Below are positions 1 through 9,934 of a stretch of 64,000 bases of DNA, piece after piece; position 1 is the stretch's first letter; every line of letters begins with the position of its first letter. The notes beneath the pieces are model-generated. The model saw only the letters and a program-made list of their open reading frames with translations, did not search any database and had not been told where the DNA came from. The stretch covers positions 39,059 through 103,058 of the forward strand of contig CALBDO010000014.1 of NCBI GenBank assembly GCA_937927515.1. The letters are read 5' to 3'. A program made the translations under genes and the position numbers. The stretch comes from Candidatus Kapaibacterium sp. Lineage in GTDB: Bacteria; Bacteroidota; Ignavibacteria; Kapaibacteriales; UBA2268.

Positions 1-1
1 T

Positions 2-97
2 GTCATTGATTCCCCGAATTCCGTGGTTTTCCAAGAAGCCGAAAATCGGTTGCACGTACAAAAAGCAATTCTTTATATGTTAATGAAAAAAGATTAG
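2..97 (+). CDS. C-terminal end of an upstream gene truncated by the window edge (...[31 protein letters not shown]), product unknown
   Basis: Open frame from base 2 to TAG at 95-97, 1 bp before the carbamate kinase ATG; not in ORF track because it is 5'-truncated. Confidence 0.55.
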   Translation, partial: VIDSPNSVVFQEAENRLHVQKAILYMLMKKD

Positions 98-98
98 T

Positions 99-1046
99 AT
101 GAACACAAATTCTAAAACAGCTTTGATAGCTATTGGCGGCAACTCTCTTATTAAGACTGGGCAGCGAGGTACGCTTGATGAACAATTTAAAAATGCTCTT
201 GATACCGCCAGAAATATTGTTAAAATGGTTAGGGATGGTTGGAGAGTTATCGTCACTCATGGTAATGGTCCGCAAGTTGGTGCTGCTTTGATTCGTTCCG
301 AAAGAGCATCCAGCGAGGTCTACACTCATACTTTAGACATGTGTGTTGCTACTACTCAAAGTGAAATAGGGTTCCTTCTGCAAAAGGCCTTTTATCAAGA
401 GTTGAAAAATTTGAAGATAGATGCACCGGTTACTGTCGTTCCTACGATGGTAATTGTCGACCCCAACGACCCAGCTTTTAACAATCCTACAAAACCCATC
501 GGTCCTTTTTACGATAAGAAAACAGCCGAAGAGCGTAAGAGAAAGCTGGGTTGGAATGTGGTAGAAGATGCAAATCGCGGTTGGAGACGAGTTGTTCCAT
601 CTCCTGAACCCTTGGACATTGTTGAGTTCGATGTAATAAAAACTCTTCTCGAAAATGGTGTAATTACTATTGCTCTGGGGGGCGGTGGCATTCCGGTTTT
701 TATTCAAGATAATGTTGTAATTGGCTGCGAGGCGGTAATCGATAAAGATAGGTCTTCTGCATTGCTTGCAACAAAATTAAATGTTGATTTGTTCATTATT
801 AGCACTGCCACAGATTACGTCTATCTAAATTTCAAAAGCACTAATAGAACACCACTTCGTACATTACATATATCTGATGCCGAGAAATACTTGTATGATG
901 GTCATTTTCCAGCAGGGAGTATGGGACCCAAAATCGAATCAGCGATTAGTTATCTTCGTAATGGAGGCAAGAAAGTAATAATTACTTCTTACGAGTACAT
1001 TGAAGAAGCTTTAAACGGTATGGCTGGGACGCAAATTATTCCATAA
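99..1046 (+). CDS. arcC: Carbamate kinase
   Basis: Motifs ALIAIGGNSL, VTHGNGPQVG, ALGGGGIPV; full-length 315 aa. Confidence 0.93.
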   Translation: MNTNSKTALIAIGGNSLIKTGQRGTLDEQFKNALDTARNIVKMVRDGWRVIVTHGNGPQVGAALIRSERASSEVYTHTLDMCVATTQSEIGFLLQKAFYQELKNLKIDAPVTVVPTMVIVDPNDPAFNNPTKPIGPFYDKKTAEERKRKLGWNVVEDANRGWRRVVPSPEPLDIVEFDVIKTLLENGVITIALGGGGIPVFIQDNVVIGCEAVIDKDRSSALLATKLNVDLFIISTATDYVYLNFKSTNRTPLRTLHISDAEKYLYDGHFPAGSMGPKIESAISYLRNGGKKVIITSYEYIEEALNGMAGTQIIP

Positions 1047-1061
1047 ATACATAGGACAGTT

Positions 1062-1979
1062 ATGAAAATTGAACATGTAATTCAATCGCAGCAGTTCACT
1101 GTTCCATTAATATGGGAACTGTTTAAAAGGACAAAGTTGATGGAAAAAATTGTGCGCAAGGGAGGCACTCGGGACTATGAACGATACATTATGGCAACAT
1201 TATTCTATGCGCCCTCGACAAGAACGAGGTTTTCATTCGAATCTGCAATGTATAGGCTTGGGGGCAAAGTCCTTTCGACTGAACAAGCAAGGGAATTTTC
1301 TTCCGAAATAAAAGGAGAAAGGTTGGAAGATACCATACGAATCATTGGTAATTATTGCGACTTGATTGTTTTAAGGCACCACGAAGAGGGGGGTGCTGCT
1401 CGAGCTGCTGCGGTCTCCAAAGTTCCTATCATAAATGCCGGGGATGGTTCTGGCGGACAACATCCGACACAAGCTTTGTTGGATTTATACACTATTTACA
1501 ATGAACTTGGAACTCTCGATGGCTTGAAAGTTGCTCTTGTTGGTGCTCTCGATATGGGACGCACTGCACGTTCTCTTGCATATCTGCTAAGTAAATTCGA
1601 AAGAATTAAGCTCTATTTCATTGCACCAAGTGAACTGCAAATTAAGAAGGACATACTTGAACACTTGGATGAAAAAGGTGTTCCCTACGAATTGCTCGAG
1701 TCTGTCGATAAAATTATTGGCGATGTAGATGTTATCTATCAGACAAGGATAGACAAAGAAAGACTTCACAACAAAAACATTGATTTAAGTACGTACAACA
1801 TTACTCCAAATGTATTGCGAAAAATGAAGGAAAATGCAATCATTATGCATCCATTGCCTCGCTCTGTGGAAATTTCTCGCGAAGTTGATACAGACATCAG
1901 AGCTGCTTACTTTCGTCAAGCAGAAAATGGCTTATATGTTCGTATGGCTTTGATTACCTTGTTACTGGATAATGAATAA
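1062..1979 (+). CDS. Aspartate-carbamoyltransferase-like protein (non-canonical PyrB homologue)
   Basis: STRTRFSFE carbamoyl-phosphate motif, [19 protein letters not shown]; but substitutions at conserved ATCase positions (see findings). Confidence 0.85.
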   Translation: MKIEHVIQSQQFTVPLIWELFKRTKLMEKIVRKGGTRDYERYIMATLFYAPSTRTRFSFESAMYRLGGKVLSTEQAREFSSEIKGERLEDTIRIIGNYCDLIVLRHHEEGGAARAAAVSKVPIINAGDGSGGQHPTQALLDLYTIYNELGTLDGLKVALVGALDMGRTARSLAYLLSKFERIKLYFIAPSELQIKKDILEHLDEKGVPYELLESVDKIIGDVDVIYQTRIDKERLHNKNIDLSTYNITPNVLRKMKENAIIMHPLPRSVEISREVDTDIRAAYFRQAENGLYVRMALITLLLDNE

Positions 1980-1992
1980 ATTGAGGTGTTTT

Positions 1993-3189
1993 ATGAAAGC
2001 TCAAGACTACATCGAATTAGAAAACCTTTATGGTGCGCACAATTACCATCCGCTCGATGTTGTTATCCATCGGGCAGAGGGTTGTTGGGTATACGATGTT
2101 GAAGGCAAAAAATACTTAGATTGCCTAGCAGCTTATTCTGCTGTAAATCAAGGACATTGTCATCCAAAGATTTTGAAAGCTTTTATTGAACAAGCTACAA
2201 GGGTTACTCTAACCAGTCGCGCATTTCGAAACGACCAACTCCCGCTTCTGTACAAACTTTTACACGACTTAACCGGCTACGATATGGCATTGCCAATGAA
2301 TTCCGGTGCTGAAGCAGTCGAGACAGCTATCAAAGCTGCTCGTAAATGGGGCTACAAGGTGAAAGGAATCCCAGATGGAAAAGCTGAAATTATAGCATGT
2401 GAAAATAATTTCCACGGTAGGACCACAACAATAGTAAGCTTTTCCACTGAACCTCAGTATCGCGATGGTTTTGGACCATTTACTCCTGGATTTCCAATCG
2501 TTAAATACGGCGACATCGAAGACCTAAAAGCGAAAATTAATGAAAATACTGCTGCTTTCCTTGTCGAGCCAATACAAGGTGAGGCTGGTATTATAGTTCC
2601 ACCAGAGGGTTATCTAAAAAGAGCAGAGGAAATTTGTCGAGAAAACAATGTTTTGTTGGTTGTTGATGAAATTCAGAGCGGTCTTGGTCGTAGCGGTCGA
2701 CTATTTGCTTTTCAGTATGAAAATGTCCAACCCGACTTGGTTATAATTGGTAAAGCTCTCTCGGGAGGTTTCTATCCTGTTTCTGCTGTCTTGGGCAGAA
2801 AAGAAGTGCTGGGTGTTTTCAAGCCCGGCGACCACGGTTCAACTTTCGGGGGCAACCCACTTGCTGCTGCAGTAGCTTGCCAGTCTCTGAAAGTTTTGCT
2901 GGAAGAAAAAATGATAGAAAATTCCTATGAGATGGGCAAATATTTCATTCAGCAATTAAAGCAAATAGATAGTAGGCATATAGTCGAGATTCGTGGCAAA
3001 GGCTTGTGGATAGGTGTGGAACTTGATGGTCCCGCACGACCGTATTGTGAAAAATTGAAAGACGAGGGTATTTTGTGTAAAGAGACGCACGACCGTGTTA
3101 TTCGCTTTGCTCCACCATTAGTAATTACGAAAGATGAAATTGATTGGGCACTCCCAAGAATAGAAAAAGTTTTCAAAAGCTTCGATTAA
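1993..3189 (+). CDS. rocD: Ornithine aminotransferase (PLP class III aminotransferase)
   Basis: [74 protein letters not shown]-track start 1972 overlaps the preceding gene, ATG 1993 preferred. Confidence 0.9.
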   Translation: MKAQDYIELENLYGAHNYHPLDVVIHRAEGCWVYDVEGKKYLDCLAAYSAVNQGHCHPKILKAFIEQATRVTLTSRAFRNDQLPLLYKLLHDLTGYDMALPMNSGAEAVETAIKAARKWGYKVKGIPDGKAEIIACENNFHGRTTTIVSFSTEPQYRDGFGPFTPGFPIVKYGDIEDLKAKINENTAAFLVEPIQGEAGIIVPPEGYLKRAEEICRENNVLLVVDEIQSGLGRSGRLFAFQYENVQPDLVIIGKALSGGFYPVSAVLGRKEVLGVFKPGDHGSTFGGNPLAAAVACQSLKVLLEEKMIENSYEMGKYFIQQLKQIDSRHIVEIRGKGLWIGVELDGPARPYCEKLKDEGILCKETHDRVIRFAPPLVITKDEIDWALPRIEKVFKSFD

Positions 3190-3190
3190 T

Positions 3191-4240
3191 ATGATTCTCG
3201 ACGAATTGACACTTGATGAAAAAATTGGGCAGAAAATCATACTTGGTTTTCGGGGCTTGTCCTTGGTAGAAGCCTATGATTTACACAATTATCTCCAAAG
3301 CGGAATGATTGGCGGTGTTGTGTTGTTTGATAAGGACCTGGAAACCGGAGAAAAACGAAATATCTCCGACCCATTACAAACTGTTAGATTAATATCAGAT
3401 TTGAAAGATAATTCGAAGTATCCGATTTTAGTTGCTATAGACCAAGAAGGTGGCAAAGTAGCACGATTAAATTCAAGCAACGGCTTTGAAGAGTTTCCAT
3501 CTGCTATGGAAGTTGCTCTGAAAGAGGATTTTGAATATGCTCAGATTTGCTTCAAAAAAATAGCCGAGGTTTTAAAATATGTTGGTATTAACGTGAATTT
3601 TGCGCCAGTTGTCGACTTAAGTATAAATTCTAATAATACTGTTGTTGTTGGTAAGGGTAGATGTTTTGGGAGTGAACCCAAGCAAGTCGCCACCTATGCA
3701 AAAATGTTCATTAATGCACATCTAGAGTTAGGAATATTACCAGTTGCAAAGCATTTTCCTGGTCATGGTTCCTCCTTTGATGATTCCCATTATGGTTGGG
3801 TGGATATTTCTAATACCTGGATTACAAAGGAGCTGAAGCCCTATGAATTGTTGAACAATGCTGGCAGGTTGCCAGCAGTGATGGTGGGACATTTATACAA
3901 CAAGCACATAGACCCAAATTTCCCTGCTTCTATATCCCATATCTGGATTGAAGAAATGCTTCGAAAGCAAATTGGTTTCGACGGCTTAGTGATTTCTGAT
4001 GATTTACAAATGAAAGCGATTTGTGACTATTTCACTTTGGAGGAAGTTGTCGAGCATGCTTTCAAAAGTGGAATTGACATTTTAGTTTTTGCAAATCAAT
4101 CAAATTATGAAATTGACATACCAAAGAAGGTTATAGAGATTGCAAAGAATTTGCTATTTAATGGAAAGTTGTCAATTGTAGAATTAGATAAATCTGTTCA
4201 ACGGATTCTTAAAATTAAAAATGAATTTATGTTAAACTAA
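3191..4240 (+). CDS. Glycoside hydrolase family 3, beta-N-acetylhexosaminidase (NagZ-like)
   Basis: AIDQEGGKVARL, KHFPGHGSSFDDSHYG, VISDDLQMKAI. Confidence 0.88.
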   Translation: MILDELTLDEKIGQKIILGFRGLSLVEAYDLHNYLQSGMIGGVVLFDKDLETGEKRNISDPLQTVRLISDLKDNSKYPILVAIDQEGGKVARLNSSNGFEEFPSAMEVALKEDFEYAQICFKKIAEVLKYVGINVNFAPVVDLSINSNNTVVVGKGRCFGSEPKQVATYAKMFINAHLELGILPVAKHFPGHGSSFDDSHYGWVDISNTWITKELKPYELLNNAGRLPAVMVGHLYNKHIDPNFPASISHIWIEEMLRKQIGFDGLVISDDLQMKAICDYFTLEEVVEHAFKSGIDILVFANQSNYEIDIPKKVIEIAKNLLFNGKLSIVELDKSVQRILKIKNEFMLN

Positions 4241-4252
4241 TTTGGTGCAATC

Positions 4253-5578
4253 ATGGAACAAAGAACGAAAGTATTAATTCTTGGAGCAGCAGGCCGAGAT
4301 TTTCACAATTTTAATGTTTTCTTTAGAAATAAGCCTGAGTATGAAGTAGTAGGCTTTACAGCTGCTCAAATACCAAATATTGATGGTAGACTATACCCCG
4401 CATCTCTTGCAGGCGAGCACTATCCCAATGGAATTCCAATTTATTCCGAAGAGGAGTTGGAAGCATTAATAGAAAAGTATAATATTGATGAATGTGTACT
4501 CTCATATAGTGATTTGTCGTACGAAACTGTTATGCATCTTGGCTCCAGGGTTTTAAAAGCTGGGGCAAAGTTTTCTATGCTTGGTTCCAAGCAAACGATG
4601 CTCAAATCAACAAAGCCTGTGATTTCGATTACTGCAGTTCGGACAGGTTGCGGAAAAAGTCAGACTACACGTGCCGTAGTAAGAACTCTCCGAGAAATGA
4701 ACAAAAAGGTTGTCTCTGTTCGTCATCCTATGCCTTATGGCGATTTAGAGAAACAGAAGGTCCAAAGGTTTGCCACAATAGAGGATTTGCACAAATATAA
4801 TTGCACTATCGAGGAGATGGAAGAATACGAACCACACATTGCTATGGGTAGCGTGATTTATGCTGGAGTCGATTATGAAGCAATACTTCGACAAGCAGAG
4901 CAAGAGGCAGATATCATTGTTTGGGATGGTGGAAACAATGATATGCCTTTTTACAAGCCCGATTTATCAATTGTTGTTGTGGACCCGCTTAGACCTGGGC
5001 ACGAGATTTCTTACTACCCGGGTGAAGTTAATTTTCGTATGGCTGATGTCATTGTGATTAACAAGGTGGATTCAGCTTATCCAGAGGATGTCGAGTATGT
5101 TTTGGAAAACATTCGCGAGTATAATCCCAAAGCGCAAGTAGTTTTTGCAGCCTCTGCAATTATGGTAGAAAATCCAAAAATAATTCATGGCAAGCGTGTA
5201 CTCGCTGTCGAAGATGGTCCAACATTAACGCACGGGGAGATGTCTATTGGTGCTGCTGTTGTTGCTTCTCGGCGCTACGGCGCAGAAGAACTTGTCGACC
5301 CAAGACCTTATCTGGTTGGTTCTTTGATTGAGACATTTGAAAAGTATCCAAATATTGGTTCTCTTCTTCCAGCTATGGGGTATGGCGAAGAGCAAATGAA
5401 AGACCTCGAGGAAACAATTAACAGAACCGATTGTGATGCAGTTGTTGTAGGAACTCCTATAAACCTTGCTCGGTTTATAAAAATCAACAAACCTGCTACC
5501 AGAGTTTTTTACGAATTGGCGGAAATTGGTAAACCAAATTTGTTGGATATTTTGTCTGATTTTATCTCCAAAGTTTAA
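4253..5578 (+). CDS. Cyclic 2,3-diphosphoglycerate synthetase-like predicted GTPase
   Basis: ILGAAGRDFHNFN N-terminus, P-loop-like RTGCGKSQTTR, WDGGNNDMPF, NKVD; typical COG2403-type layout by recall. Confidence 0.82.
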   Translation: MEQRTKVLILGAAGRDFHNFNVFFRNKPEYEVVGFTAAQIPNIDGRLYPASLAGEHYPNGIPIYSEEELEALIEKYNIDECVLSYSDLSYETVMHLGSRVLKAGAKFSMLGSKQTMLKSTKPVISITAVRTGCGKSQTTRAVVRTLREMNKKVVSVRHPMPYGDLEKQKVQRFATIEDLHKYNCTIEEMEEYEPHIAMGSVIYAGVDYEAILRQAEQEADIIVWDGGNNDMPFYKPDLSIVVVDPLRPGHEISYYPGEVNFRMADVIVINKVDSAYPEDVEYVLENIREYNPKAQVVFAASAIMVENPKIIHGKRVLAVEDGPTLTHGEMSIGAAVVASRRYGAEELVDPRPYLVGSLIETFEKYPNIGSLLPAMGYGEEQMKDLEETINRTDCDAVVVGTPINLARFIKINKPATRVFYELAEIGKPNLLDILSDFISKV

Positions 5579-5610
5579 TTCCCTATTTCAAGATTTCATT
5601 GTAGTAATTT

Positions 5611-5646
5611 GGCTGTCTCGAAAATTTATTATACCACGAGACAGCC
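5611..5646. terminator. Perfect 10-bp inverted repeat between convergent genes; probable bidirectional terminator
   Basis: GGCTGTCTCG-aaaatttattatacca-CGAGACAGCC between the stop of the GTPase gene (5578) and the stop of rfaE2 (5696). Confidence 0.7.
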
Positions 5647-5695
5647 TTCTAATCTTTTGTAGGTAGTTAACAGATTCGATTTAAATTCTTAGTTT

Positions 5696-6163
5696 TCACC
5701 AAAGTTTTCGAATTTTCTCTATTAAACTGGTCGTAGACCTTCCTTCTATGTATGGAATGACAACAACTATTCCACCATAGCTTCTGACATAATCGGCACC
5801 GACAATTTTTTCTTCGGTGTAATCTCCTCCTTTTACCAATACATCTGGTTTTACAATCTTAATGAGTTCCATTGGTGTATCTTCTTCGAAAATTACAATG
5901 TAGTCCACTGGTTTCAAAGAGTCCAAAACTTCTGCTCTTTCATTTTCTGGGACAATAGGTCGTTGCTCTCCTTTCAATCTTTTAACAGAAGAATCACTAT
6001 TTAGCCCAATGATAAGTTTGTCCCCATAAGTTTTAGCTTCTTTTAAATATTTTATATGGCCGATATGGAGAATATCGAAGCAACCATTTGTGAAAACGAT
6101 TTTTAAACCACTTTTGTGAAGATTACGGCAAATTTGTTCAATTTCTGCGTAGGAAACTATCAT
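5696..6163 (-). CDS. rfaE2: D-glycero-beta-D-manno-heptose 1-phosphate adenylyltransferase
   Basis: FTNGCFDILHIGHIKYLKEAK nucleotidyltransferase motif, VLVKGGDYTEEKIVGADYV; internal start MIVSYAEIEQ overlaps the kinase stop by 4 bp. Confidence 0.9.
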   Translation of the reverse strand: MIVSYAEIEQICRNLHKSGLKIVFTNGCFDILHIGHIKYLKEAKTYGDKLIIGLNSDSSVKRLKGEQRPIVPENERAEVLDSLKPVDYIVIFEEDTPMELIKIVKPDVLVKGGDYTEEKIVGADYVRSYGGIVVVIPYIEGRSTTSLIEKIRKLW

Positions 6164-7167
6164 AAATTTACAGGCTTTTGATTGTTTTTGCGAATTGTTT
6201 CCATTAATCTTGGGATAGTAATTGGAACGACTCCTGGTTCCTCGCAAACAGTTCCAGCAGCATAATTTGCAATTGTAGCAGCTTCTTTTAAACTTGCGCC
6301 AGTAGTGTATATTGCAGCAAGGGTGGCAATTGTGGTGTCGCCAGCACCAGAGACATCGGCGACTTTTCTTGCTCGAGTTGGGACGAAAGAAACTTCATCT
6401 TCGGACTCAAATAATGCCATACCATCGGCGCCGAGGGTAAGTAATATTGCTTTAGTATTAAGTTTCTTCATTAGTTCAGTTCCAGCGAGGATTATTTCTT
6501 CTCTTGTTGAAATCTTCCTATTTAGAGCTTGTTGAGCTTCCTTACGATTGGGTTTAAAAACAGTTGTATTTTGATATTCGAAGAAATTCTCAAATTTTGG
6601 GTCGACAAATGTTGGTATATTCTTTTCATTTGCAAAAGCTATAAGCCTATGTATCAATTTCTTTGTAATGGTTCCCTTGTTGTAATCTTGAAAAATTATG
6701 CCAGAGATGTCTTTTGTTTCCGCAATCTTTTCGATAATAAACATAGTTGCCTCTTCGGATATTGGCTCGCATACCTCGCGGTCGACCCGCACCAAATGTT
6801 GGTTCTGTGCGATAATCCTTGTTTTTACTGTTGTTGGTCTCTTGGGGTCGATGAAGATACCAGAAATATCAATATCGTTATTACGAGCAATCTCAATGAA
6901 AGAACTACCGCTATTATCGTTGCCTACGACTCCACACATAATGGGAATGATACCAAGGTTTTTTAAATTGTGTGCGACATTCGAAGCTCCACCTAAATGA
7001 GCAGTTTCTTGTTCTAATTCAACTACTGGTACAGGTGCTTCTGGAGATATTCTGTTCACTTTTCCCCAGAAAAACCTGTCGAGCATAACATCGCCGACAA
7101 CAGCAATCTTTTTTCCTTGGCATTTTGAAATTAAAAACTCAACTCTTTCAATATCAATCTCCAGCAT
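6160..7167 (-). CDS. rfaE1: D-glycero-beta-D-manno-heptose-7-phosphate kinase
   Basis: PfkB family; VVGDVMLDRFFWGKVNRISPEAPVPVV, VADVSGAGDTTIATLA. Confidence 0.9.
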   Translation of the reverse strand: MLEIDIERVEFLISKCQGKKIAVVGDVMLDRFFWGKVNRISPEAPVPVVELEQETAHLGGASNVAHNLKNLGIIPIMCGVVGNDNSGSSFIEIARNNDIDISGIFIDPKRPTTVKTRIIAQNQHLVRVDREVCEPISEEATMFIIEKIAETKDISGIIFQDYNKGTITKKLIHRLIAFANEKNIPTFVDPKFENFFEYQNTTVFKPNRKEAQQALNRKISTREEIILAGTELMKKLNTKAILLTLGADGMALFESEDEVSFVPTRARKVADVSGAGDTTIATLAAIYTTGASLKEAATIANYAAGTVCEEPGVVPITIPRLMETIRKNNQKPVNL

Positions 7168-7365
7168 AAAACTTTTGTAAAAATTATTCCACAATTAAAT
7201 TTCATCGACGAAAAGCAGATTAGATTGTTTTTACGCTCCATAAGCAGTATTTGATGTTAAAAATAGAAAAATTTTGCCTTTTAAATTTTATTTTTTAATT
7301 TTGAAGTCTTTGAAAACAAAAAATATAATTTTTCGTAAATTCAAATGCATTTATATGGTTGAAAA

Positions 7366-7671
7366 ATGAAATTCAAAAAAACAATTAATCCTTTGCTACT
7401 TAGAATGAAAGAAACAGAAAAAGGTGCTCTTTATCAATCTATTGTTGTAATGGGCAAACGAGCCCGCCAGATTAACGACCTATTAAAGCAAGAACTTCAA
7501 ACCCGCCTTGCTGATGTTGCGCCATCAACCGATGCTGGAGAAACAAATTACGAACGCTACACAATCAGTAGAGAATTTGACAAAATACCTAAGCCCACCA
7601 TTCTTGCTATGGAAGAAATGTTTGAAGATAAACTCGTCTACACGTTACCAGAAGAAAAGAAAACGATTTAA
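7366..7671 (+). CDS. rpoZ: DNA-directed RNA polymerase omega subunit, RpoZ/Rpb6-like
   Basis: ALYQSIVVMGKRARQINDLLKQEL resembles Bacteroidota omega subunits. Confidence 0.75.
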   Translation: MKFKKTINPLLLRMKETEKGALYQSIVVMGKRARQINDLLKQELQTRLADVAPSTDAGETNYERYTISREFDKIPKPTILAMEEMFEDKLVYTLPEEKKTI

Positions 7672-7905
7672 AAGCCGTAAGTTCAATTGTTCAAATTTTG
7701 ATTATTTCTTTTTTCAACCATTGATTTCATATGATTCTTTGAATAGTTAGCTATTTATCTTATTGGACCAAGAACTCAATTCAGCAATACCCAAGAAAGA
7801 TACTCGTAATCGGATTTGAATTTTGATACTAAATTCTTAAAACCTTTGTATAGCGTAAATTTACAAAAATTATAGTAATTTTGCATTCTTCAAGGTTTTG
7901 TCAAA

Positions 7906-8172
7906 ATGCTAGTTGAATTTGTAGAAGTTGTTAATCCAGCGGGAATGCATACAAGACCAGCGGCAGAAATAGTTAAAACTGCCTCTCGTTTTAAATCAAA
8001 AATTCTTATGGAGGTAGATGGCTATACTGTAAATGCAAAAAGTATAATTGGACTTATGACGTTACCTGCCACCCAAGGGACTTTAGTAAAAATTGTAGCC
8101 GAGGGAGAGGATGCACAGCAGGCTATTCAATCTTTGAAGGAACTTTTTGCAAATGGGTTTGGAGAAATCTGA
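7906..8172 (+). CDS. ptsH: Phosphocarrier protein HPr
   Basis: NPAGMHTRPAAEIVK active-site His, NAKSIIGLMTL regulatory-Ser region. Confidence 0.92.
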   Translation: MLVEFVEVVNPAGMHTRPAAEIVKTASRFKSKILMEVDGYTVNAKSIIGLMTLPATQGTLVKIVAEGEDAQQAIQSLKELFANGFGEI

Positions 8173-8178
8173 TTTTTT

Positions 8179-9933
8179 ATGAAAAAAAACAAGAAAAAGA
8201 GCAAATCCAATGAAATCCAATTAAAAGGAATACCAGTCTCAAAAGGCTATGCTTCTGGTACAGCATTTGTAATAAAAAAATATTACTATAATTTTGACCC
8301 AAATGGCTCGACATCAACATCGAAGCCTGAGGAAGAAATTGAAAGGTTCAGACAAGCAATATTTCAATATGAGCATGAGTTTGAAAGGCAGATTCAGAAC
8401 ATAAAAAAGGAAAACCCTATTGCTAGCGATGTACTTCAATCCTTGAAACTTATTCTTTCTGACCCGGAAATTGAAAAGAGTGTACTAAGCTATATTAATC
8501 AAGGTTATACTGCTGAATTTGCCGTTGAACAAACTTATAAAAATTTCGAGAAAGACTTACTTTCTGTTAAAAGCAAAGTAATAAGGGAAAGAGCCTTCGA
8601 ACTCGAACAAATTAAAGATAGATTCCTTGAGATTCTCATCAATAATAAGCTTTCGATTGTTGTTCCAAAAAATTCAATCGTTGTAGCTACAAGTGTTTCT
8701 GCAGACCAGGTCATTTACTTTCACGAAAACAATGTTGCTGGTTTGGTTACAGAGGTTGGTGGTACCACAACACATTCCTCAATTATTGCCCGTTCTTTGA
8801 AAATCCCCTCGGTTATTGGAGTAACCAAAGCAACCAATCTTATTCACGACGGCGATTTAGTTCTCATCGATGGTTACAAAGGAATAATTTATGTCAATCC
8901 AGAACGAGCCACACAAGAGGCTTTTCAAAAGTCTGTCAAAGAAAAAAATTTATTTGAGAAACAGCTTGGTGAATTAATTTTTAAGCCAACACAAACTCTC
9001 GATGGAAAAAGGATTGAGTTGCAAGCAAACTTGAACTTTAGAGAAGAGCTTGATGAAACAGAGTTGTATCATGCCGATGGCATTGGTTTAGTTCGAACTG
9101 AGCATCTTGTTCCAATTAAAGATTATTACGAAAAGAACTTTAGCATTCGTGAATTCGAAGAGCAACAATTTGAAATTTATCGCGAAGTTGCCATCAAATT
9201 GTACCCCAAGAATGTCATATTCCGAGCTTTCGACTTGGGTGGGGACAAGTTTCCTTCACTTTTTGGATTAAATGAAGCCAACCCTATGCTTGGCTTACGT
9301 GGCATTAGGTACTTGCTTTCCAAACCCAAGTTTTTCAAAGCTCAACTGCGAGCATTTTTGAAAACCTCCGCCGAGAAAAATGTTCAAATTATGCTTCCAA
9401 TGATTACAACCGTCGAAGAAGTTTTAGAGTCGAGAAAGTTATTAAACCAATGTATGATTGAGTTGAACAACGAAGGTTTTGAATTCGACCCAGAAATAAA
9501 ATTTGGTATAATGATTGAAACACCTGCAGCAGCCCTTCAAAGCGGTTTGCTGGCTAAATATGTCGATTTCATTAGCATTGGAACAAATGATTTAACACAA
9601 TATACCCTTGTTGCAGACCGCGACAATTCCCAAGTAAGTACTTATTTTTCCCCGTTCCATCCATCTGTGCTTAAGTTGATGAAGATAACGATAGATAGTG
9701 CTAAGCGGAGGAACAAAAAGGTTGGTATTTGTGGAGAACTTGCATCACATCCTGCTGCTACTGGGCTTCTGGTTGCACTTGATTTCGATTCAATCAGCAT
9801 TTCTATCGAGAATTTATTGCAAGTAAAAAAATGGATTTCTGAAATTGATTCAAATCTTGCAAAAAGAAATTTATCAAAGGTTCTAAGGTTTTCAACTGCA
9901 GAAGAGGTTCGTAAATTCTTGGAAATTGATTAA
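8179..9933 (+). CDS. ptsI: Phosphoenolpyruvate-protein phosphotransferase (PTS enzyme I)
   Basis: GGTTTHSSIIARSLKIPSVIG phospho-His motif, TNDLTQYTLVADRDN, GICGELA. Confidence 0.95.
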   Translation: MKKNKKKSKSNEIQLKGIPVSKGYASGTAFVIKKYYYNFDPNGSTSTSKPEEEIERFRQAIFQYEHEFERQIQNIKKENPIASDVLQSLKLILSDPEIEKSVLSYINQGYTAEFAVEQTYKNFEKDLLSVKSKVIRERAFELEQIKDRFLEILINNKLSIVVPKNSIVVATSVSADQVIYFHENNVAGLVTEVGGTTTHSSIIARSLKIPSVIGVTKATNLIHDGDLVLIDGYKGIIYVNPERATQEAFQKSVKEKNLFEKQLGELIFKPTQTLDGKRIELQANLNFREELDETELYHADGIGLVRTEHLVPIKDYYEKNFSIREFEEQQFEIYREVAIKLYPKNVIFRAFDLGGDKFPSLFGLNEANPMLGLRGIRYLLSKPKFFKAQLRAFLKTSAEKNVQIMLPMITTVEEVLESRKLLNQCMIELNNEGFEFDPEIKFGIMIETPAAALQSGLLAKYVDFISIGTNDLTQYTLVADRDNSQVSTYFSPFHPSVLKLMKITIDSAKRRNKKVGICGELASHPAATGLLVALDFDSISISIENLLQVKKWISEIDSNLAKRNLSKVLRFSTAEEVRKFLEID

Positions 9934-9934
9934 A

